A DNA stretch of 64,000 nucleotides. It comes from Ophioderma brevispina. Taxonomy: Eukaryota; Echinodermata; Ophiuroidea; Amphilepidida; Ophiodermatidae. Shown one piece after another: positions 58,893-64,000 of this stretch. Under the pieces are notes generated by a model. The model was not told the origin of the DNA, made no database searches, and was given only the letters and a program-made list of their open reading frames with translations. How positions within the stretch are numbered: position 1 is the first letter of the stretch; each line of letters begins with the position of its first letter. The position numbers and the translations under genes were made by a program. The stretch lies in contig JAMKCH010007122.1 in NCBI GenBank assembly GCA_023653785.1, positions 124,001 through 188,000 on the forward strand. Direction: 5' to 3'.

Positions 58893-59708
58893 GTATTGTG
58901 ATACATGTATTAAGGAATTGGAGTAAGCGACACTGAATTCCTGCCCGAATGTGTATTCTTATAAATGTTTCCATCATAAACGATCTTAAACTCAAGGTTT
59001 TGATGGTTAACGGATGTCGTCTAGCATCTTTCTTACAGTATCCCTGATTGCTCATATCCATGTATAAATTTGAGTTACCAATCAAAATGTACAATAGTAT
59101 GCCCTAATAGATAGTTTTGAAAAAAAGGTTATGATAAAAAAACAACGTACTAGCGGTTTTAGAAAATGCATAGTCGGTTACAGAAATACTTTAATAGCCA
59201 AATGTTAAGATTGAGGATTACCAAATTCTATAAAATGCCGTTTTTGTTTCGTTGTGATTTAATGCAATTTCCTTCCAAATTTATAATAAGGTTTAGGTTT
59301 ACATTAGTTAAGAGGTTCCCAGAGTTGCTATCACGTGCCCCATTAAACATCGTAAGGACGCACATATTATTAAGCAAGATAAGCAAACGGTTAACAGGCT
59401 TAATAATTTCATGACATGGTGTAACAGATGAATCACCAACAAATGAAAATCTTCCATCAGAGGAGGGAATAGGTTAAATCAGATCTGTAACTGAAAATAG
59501 TGTTCCTCCATAAAAACTGATATAAAAACGGTAAAAAAGAATAGTTCTTGAACCTTAAGAAATACAAAAAGGTAAGATACAAAAATAAAAGCAAACATAG
59601 AAACAAGAACAAACAAATAAGTAAATAAACATTTAAAAAATAACATTGTTAACTCTCCACGCCAGAAAAAATTAAGGATCTGTGATTTTTAGAGCCTTTT
59701 CACGTAAC
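58893..59708. other. No gene; short palindrome
   Basis: Non-coding. TTTTCACGTAACGTGAAAA, a near-perfect palindrome, lies at 59697-59715, where the first duplicated block begins. Confidence 0.45.
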
Positions 59709-60347
59709 GTGAAAACACCCTTTTTACGTGAATTTTTGGATACGGATGGTATCGTCTTTGTCTAGAAGAAGGACCGGGAACTTTGCTACCTAAATCTTTA
59801 CATAATCTCTTTCAAATTCGGTCTAATCGGGCGAGTGAAACAGCTATACTTGGCTCCAGGGACAGAATATGTTTTAAGATCATCTTGAGCCTATACTTTT
59901 AATCATATCCCTCATAGCAGTCAACATTTCTGTAATATGATGCATCCAATATCTTCAAAACCAATATGTTGTCAGAATGTGATTGATGATCACATTTAGA
60001 TAGCAAATAAATGTCTTCAGTCTTCCGAAGAATTCTTTTTCTGGTCTCACAGTTAGATCAATATTGATATTATCATCTGTTTTAATAAGAGGTTGTAATG
60101 TAAAACTATACTCTTCTGTGAAATTAAGCTTCCCCTTTTCTCTATATCTCACCATCCATATCCCTTCTCACCCACATCAGTTTGGATTTATTTTATTTTG
60201 CATCAATAATCTTCCTTGAAATCACAGAACATTAAAAAAGAAGCTTTTCACCGATGTTTCGTTGTCATGGTAATCAAAGCAGGGCAGTAATGAATTATTG
60301 ACCTGATTAATGAAAAAAATATATCTCTTGTCATTGCAATTTTCACT
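59709..60347 (+). repeat. Recent duplication block A, copy 1
   Basis: AAAACACCCTTTTTACGTG to CATTGCAATTTTCACTAGA. It recurs at 60542-61183. The last 420 bp are nearly identical, while the first 240 bp differ by many indels. A 66-codon minus-strand frame is identical in both copies, but this simply reflects the recent duplication and there is no sign that it codes. Confidence 0.9.
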
Positions 60348-60398
60348 AGATAAAGCACGGATACGTTAATCACAAATCGGATGGCAACACTCTTTTAC

Positions 60399-60520
60399 AT
60401 CGCGTGTTTTAAATGCAAGCACGTATGTCTGGGTCGCCATACATGTGCATGCATTAACACGGAGAAGAATTCAGCATTCGCATGGTTAGCCAAAGATACC
60501 TAAAGATAGAGAAAGGTAAG
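60399..60520 (+). repeat. Recent duplication block B, copy 1
   Basis: ATCGCGTGTTTTAAATGCAA to GAGAAAGGTAAG, identical or nearly so to 61705-61826. It is followed directly by 20 T residues. Confidence 0.9.
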
Positions 60521-60540
60521 TTTTTTTTTTTTTTTTTTTT
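60521..60540. repeat. Poly(T) tract at duplication joint
   Basis: Twenty T residues separate block B copy 1 from block A copy 2. Confidence 0.85.
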
Positions 60541-60541
60541 A

Positions 60542-61183
60542 AAAAACACCCTTTTTACGTGAATTTTTGGATACGGATGATATCTCTTTGTCTATGAAGA
60601 ATGACCCCGGGACTTTTGCTACCTAAATCTTTTACAATAATCTCTTTCAATTCGGTATATTCGGGCAGAGTGAAAACAGCTATACTTTGCTCCAGGGACA
60701 GAATATGTTTTAAGATCATCTTGAGCCTATAATTTTAATCATATCCCTCATAGCAGTCAACATTTCTGTAATATGATGCATCCAATATCTTCAAAACCAA
60801 TATGTTGTCAGAATGTGATTGATGATCACATTTAGATAGCAAATAAATGTCTTCAGTCTTCCGAAGAATTCTTTTTCTGGTCTCACAGTTAGATCAATAT
60901 TGATATTATCATCTGTTTTAATAAGAGGTTGTAATGTAAAACTATACTCTTCTGTGAAATTAAGCTTCCCCTTTTCTCTATATCTCACCATCCATATCCC
61001 TTCTCACCCACATCAGTTTGGATTTATTTTATTTTGCATCAATAATTTTCCTTGAAATCACAGAACATTAAAAAAGAAGCTTTTCATCGATGTTTCGTTG
61101 TCATGGTAATCAAAGCAGGGCAGTAATGAATTATTGACCTGATTAATGAAAAAAATATATCTCTTGTCATTGCAATTTTCACT
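60542..61183 (+). repeat. Recent duplication block A, copy 2
   Basis: Second copy of 59709-60347. It ends at TTTTCACTAGA and then enters 500 bp of different sequence. Confidence 0.9.
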
Positions 61184-61683
61184 AGACGCATAACCCCCGC
61201 AGCCGCGAGCAAGTGGCTGTAGCCTGCTAAAACTAACACGGGGATCCGTCTGCTCATTCAGTCCACGGTAAGGGTATTTAGCCGGCTGACTTTGTTTTCA
61301 GTTTGTAGACTTATGGACCCATCTTTTTCACATTCATGCGGGGACAATTGAATATTAATTATTAAAGAACAATATACAGATGTTGAATCTTAAAAAGGAA
61401 TTTTATTATGGGAATAACAGCCAATTTTTGGAAAAAATAAAGATTTGATGACGTCACGGCATTGATTGGTTTATTATTTTGCTTCGGGGGACCCATTCAG
61501 GTAAAAATGACGTACGTATCCCTACATTGGAAAAAGCAACCGATTATCGTCATCGTACGTCGGTTTTTGAATCAGTAGGGAAAAGGTAAATTTTGTACTG
61601 TTTAGACATAATACACGGTGTCTTTTGGAAAAAAATAATAGCACTTTGGGCAGAGAGGGTCATGTACAGACCTTGATTTAACA
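61184..61683. other. Unique segment between duplicated blocks
   Basis: 500 bp without recognised gene. It begins CGCATAACCCCCGCAGCCGC. In the other arrangement about 50 unrelated bases occupy this position. Confidence 0.5.
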
Positions 61684-61704
61684 TTTTTTTTTTTTTTTTT
61701 TTTT
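61684..61704. repeat. Poly(T) tract at duplication joint
   Basis: Twenty-one T residues directly before block B copy 2. Confidence 0.85.
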
Positions 61705-61826
61705 ATCGCGTGTTTTAAATGCAAGCACGTATGTCTGGGTCGCCATACATGTGCATGCATTAACACGGAGAAGAATTCAGCATTCGCATGGTTAGCCAAA
61801 GATACCTAAAGATAGAGAAAGGTAAG
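61705..61826 (+). repeat. Recent duplication block B, copy 2
   Basis: Same as 60399-60520, but continues into GGAGGTAATCAAG instead of a T-run. It is probably the original context of block B. Confidence 0.9.
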
Positions 61827-64000
61827 GAGGTAATCAAGTAATAGTGTTTATAAAATAAATCTGTTGTTGTTTTCCTTGGAATTAGCTCTTATTGTGAATG
61901 ACTCATCACATTAATAAGTGAATATACAAGCAAAAGAGTTCACTTGTAACGTGTCATACATGTTTATCAACATAAGTGTATTGAACATAATTATAACGGT
62001 TGATCTTGGATTTTAAAAACACATCCCAATGCACAGTATTGGTTGTGTTTAACTTCTTTGAAGACACTGGAAAATATCAAATATGGGAGTACCTTCTTGT
62101 ATCGCGAAGAAATATAACGGGACATATTACGATTTTATGCTTAATATGATACTCCGTGTATATACCATCACGTAGTTATTTAATTTAGTACATAGCGCTT
62201 GTAATTTCAAAAGGCTTCAACACTGACCTTGCGTCGGTTGTGTATAATGGACACCGGACCGTGACTCCAGGGACTATGATTTCATTTAACGGGTTTCATC
62301 GTACATTTAGTAGTCAAATAATCGCTATAGAAAAAATAATACACGGTCGCCGACGTTAATGAAACAGGAAGAACGACAGAAAAATGATGTATGCATATGA
62401 GGCGGAACAAAATTACTATTCGGTGATTTTTGTGCTTATGTATTTAGTTATTTTACATTACTTTGATAGTTGCTCGTGATAATTGTTGCCTCTAGTTACA
62501 GTAACTATTCCACTTTTTTACATCGGTATTTCTTTAATCAGCAGTCATCCCTTATTTCTTACAATTACAAAAAGAATACGAAGAAAATCGATGCCTGATC
62601 TCACACGATTTGTTTTGTGAATTGGTTGCATCAAATGCATTTGTTACTGCAAAAAGAGTTGCTTGAAGACTCAGGATTTCCCCACAAAAGTGTCAATTTT
62701 TTATATTTTCACTGTTTAAATAAGTTGTTTTAATTAATTAATGCAATTTTCAAGAAAAAAAATTTGCATTGAAAGTGGCATTGTACCCCGTGTGCTATGA
62801 ACATTTGTGTCCAACTGAATTAAAGGTATTCCACCCGATTATAACATATCTTGATAACTACAAGGTACAAGGTTTTAAACTGACATTTTAGGTTCGGGGG
62901 AGATAACAATATCTTTGAAATTTACATCTTCTAAGCTTTAAAATGATACATGATTAGTTTAGGATTTCAAAATATAAATTTGTTTAAAGGTCCTACTTCT
63001 GGTAAAAATTTCTTTTGTTTGCGATTGTTTTAAAATGGGAATATCTCAAAATGGCCAAAATGGCAGTTATAAGCTTTTAATTCTAACTCAAGAACTTTGT
63101 TTTTGTGTGTGTTTAACAGTAAAGATCATCGCCAATATACCTTAAAGGGGATAAGCAGCGATTTGCTGATTCGAAACATTGAAAAAATCATAAAAAATCG
63201 TATTTTGGTATTTTTGTTACTGGCATGGATGTGCTAATATAACCTGGTTGCTAAGTGGTTGGCTTGAAATCCGTGTATTAAAGACAAGGCAGTACTTTTT
63301 ATCTGATTCTGTAATTTCTAAACGTGCGTATCAAAATTCCAACTTGACATTCCCCCTACAATGGTGAAGAATAGGGCACTCTACCCAGTTGACTCTTCAC
63401 GTAACATTAGTTTCACGCTTTATTCCGTTGTCGTCTATGGAGCCAGAACTATAGCTCCTGTCGGACCATATCTCTTTAAGTTATACAGTGGCTTGTGTCT
63501 AAAATATCTTCAAGAAACATATCAATATGCAAGGCAGCACACCGACGCTACTTGTAGATGCATGTTAAAAGCACCATACAAGTCAGTCAAGGGAATTAAG
63601 GGGTCATTGAGGGTCATAATTGGGTCAAAGGCCAAATTTTTCAAATGCCCCGATTGAGCTGTACTTTGACTGAACATTGTAAGCACGGCATTCTAAACAT
63701 GTTAAAGTACATTCGAGATGAAGTTGAAAATGTGATAAAGGTGATTGGAACTTTTTGATTGGTAATTGTAATGATGGCTATGACAAAATGGGTTTAATTC
63801 GTTAGTATGAGCATAATCAATACAAGAAAAGTATATTGCAATTACTAGGATGTTCAGTTAAGTGGTAAAATTCGGCGTAAAGTTACCTTGATCTTGTCAA
63901 ATTGAATTGTTTGTATTCCCTAATTCGTACCTCAACCGTGAATAAAGTATTTTCAATTACGCCCACCCTCCCTCCCTTATACTGAAAAGGAGAAACATGT
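61827..64000. other. No gene recognised
   Basis: AT-rich sequence. The 98-codon frame at 63361-63657 has no motif. No repeat or RNA gene is recognised to the window end. Confidence 0.4.

Noticed and set aside
59955..60991. Duplicated 66-codon gene
   Set aside because: The two frames are identical only because they lie in the most similar part of a recent duplication. No motif, and no sign of coding constraint.

Overview
This looks like a gene-poor, AT-rich stretch of a metazoan nuclear genome. It carries non-LTR retrotransposon remains with eukaryotic reverse transcriptase (RT) motifs, piggyBac-, hAT- and Tc1/mariner-like ends, tRNA-like SINE heads and microsatellites. There are no bacterial operons, ribosome-binding sites or long intact ORFs. 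A marine invertebrate would fit the mix, but the species cannot be fixed from sequence alone. I found no convincing host protein-coding gene. One 120-base exon-like segment (38970-39089) is the only weak candidate.

Layout. 1-5.8 kb: unassigned DNA plus a 1.45 kb element built of CAACGCGTTG palindromes (2075-3522). 5.8-9 kb: a large foldback element, a 1.7 kb mariner-like element with long inverted ends, and a hairpin. 9.6-11.5 kb: a broken plus-strand RT element. 13-15.5 and 19.2-20.2 kb: several MITEs. 15.9-18.5 kb: a broken minus-strand RT element, probably with a restriction-like endonuclease. 22.9-23.6 kb: a TTAA-flanked piggyBac-like element. 24-30.7 kb: an old direct duplication, a 300 bp tandem duplication and three MITEs. 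32.6-38 kb: a 5.36 kb insertion containing a decayed CR1/L2-like retrotransposon; a paralogous uninterrupted site lies at 51.1-51.6 kb. 40.2-43.3 kb: a broken R2/NeSL-type element between two tRNA-like modules. 45-49.7 kb: an element with about 180 bp inverted ends. Inside it, a 1.8 kb segment (hAT-type MITE plus CAACGCGTTG foldback element) is present twice in tandem. 50.4-52.3 kb: two arrays of a 48 bp minisatellite. 52.7-54 kb: a 3' RT fragment between 120-145 bp direct repeats, then a palindrome. 54.8-57.1 kb: two further long inverted-repeat elements. 59.7-61.8 kb: a recent mosaic duplication with poly(T) at its joints.

The elements do not form a pathway. The window is best read as a graveyard of nested mobile elements, unusually rich in foldback structures. 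Tandem copies differ mostly by single-base indels and homopolymer length. This is typical of an under-polished long-read assembly, so part of the ORF breakage may be artefact. The most notable candidate for an undescribed system is the CAACGCGTTG foldback family: three copies, two with matching 6 bp flanks, and about 22 copies of a 10 bp palindrome within 936 bp.
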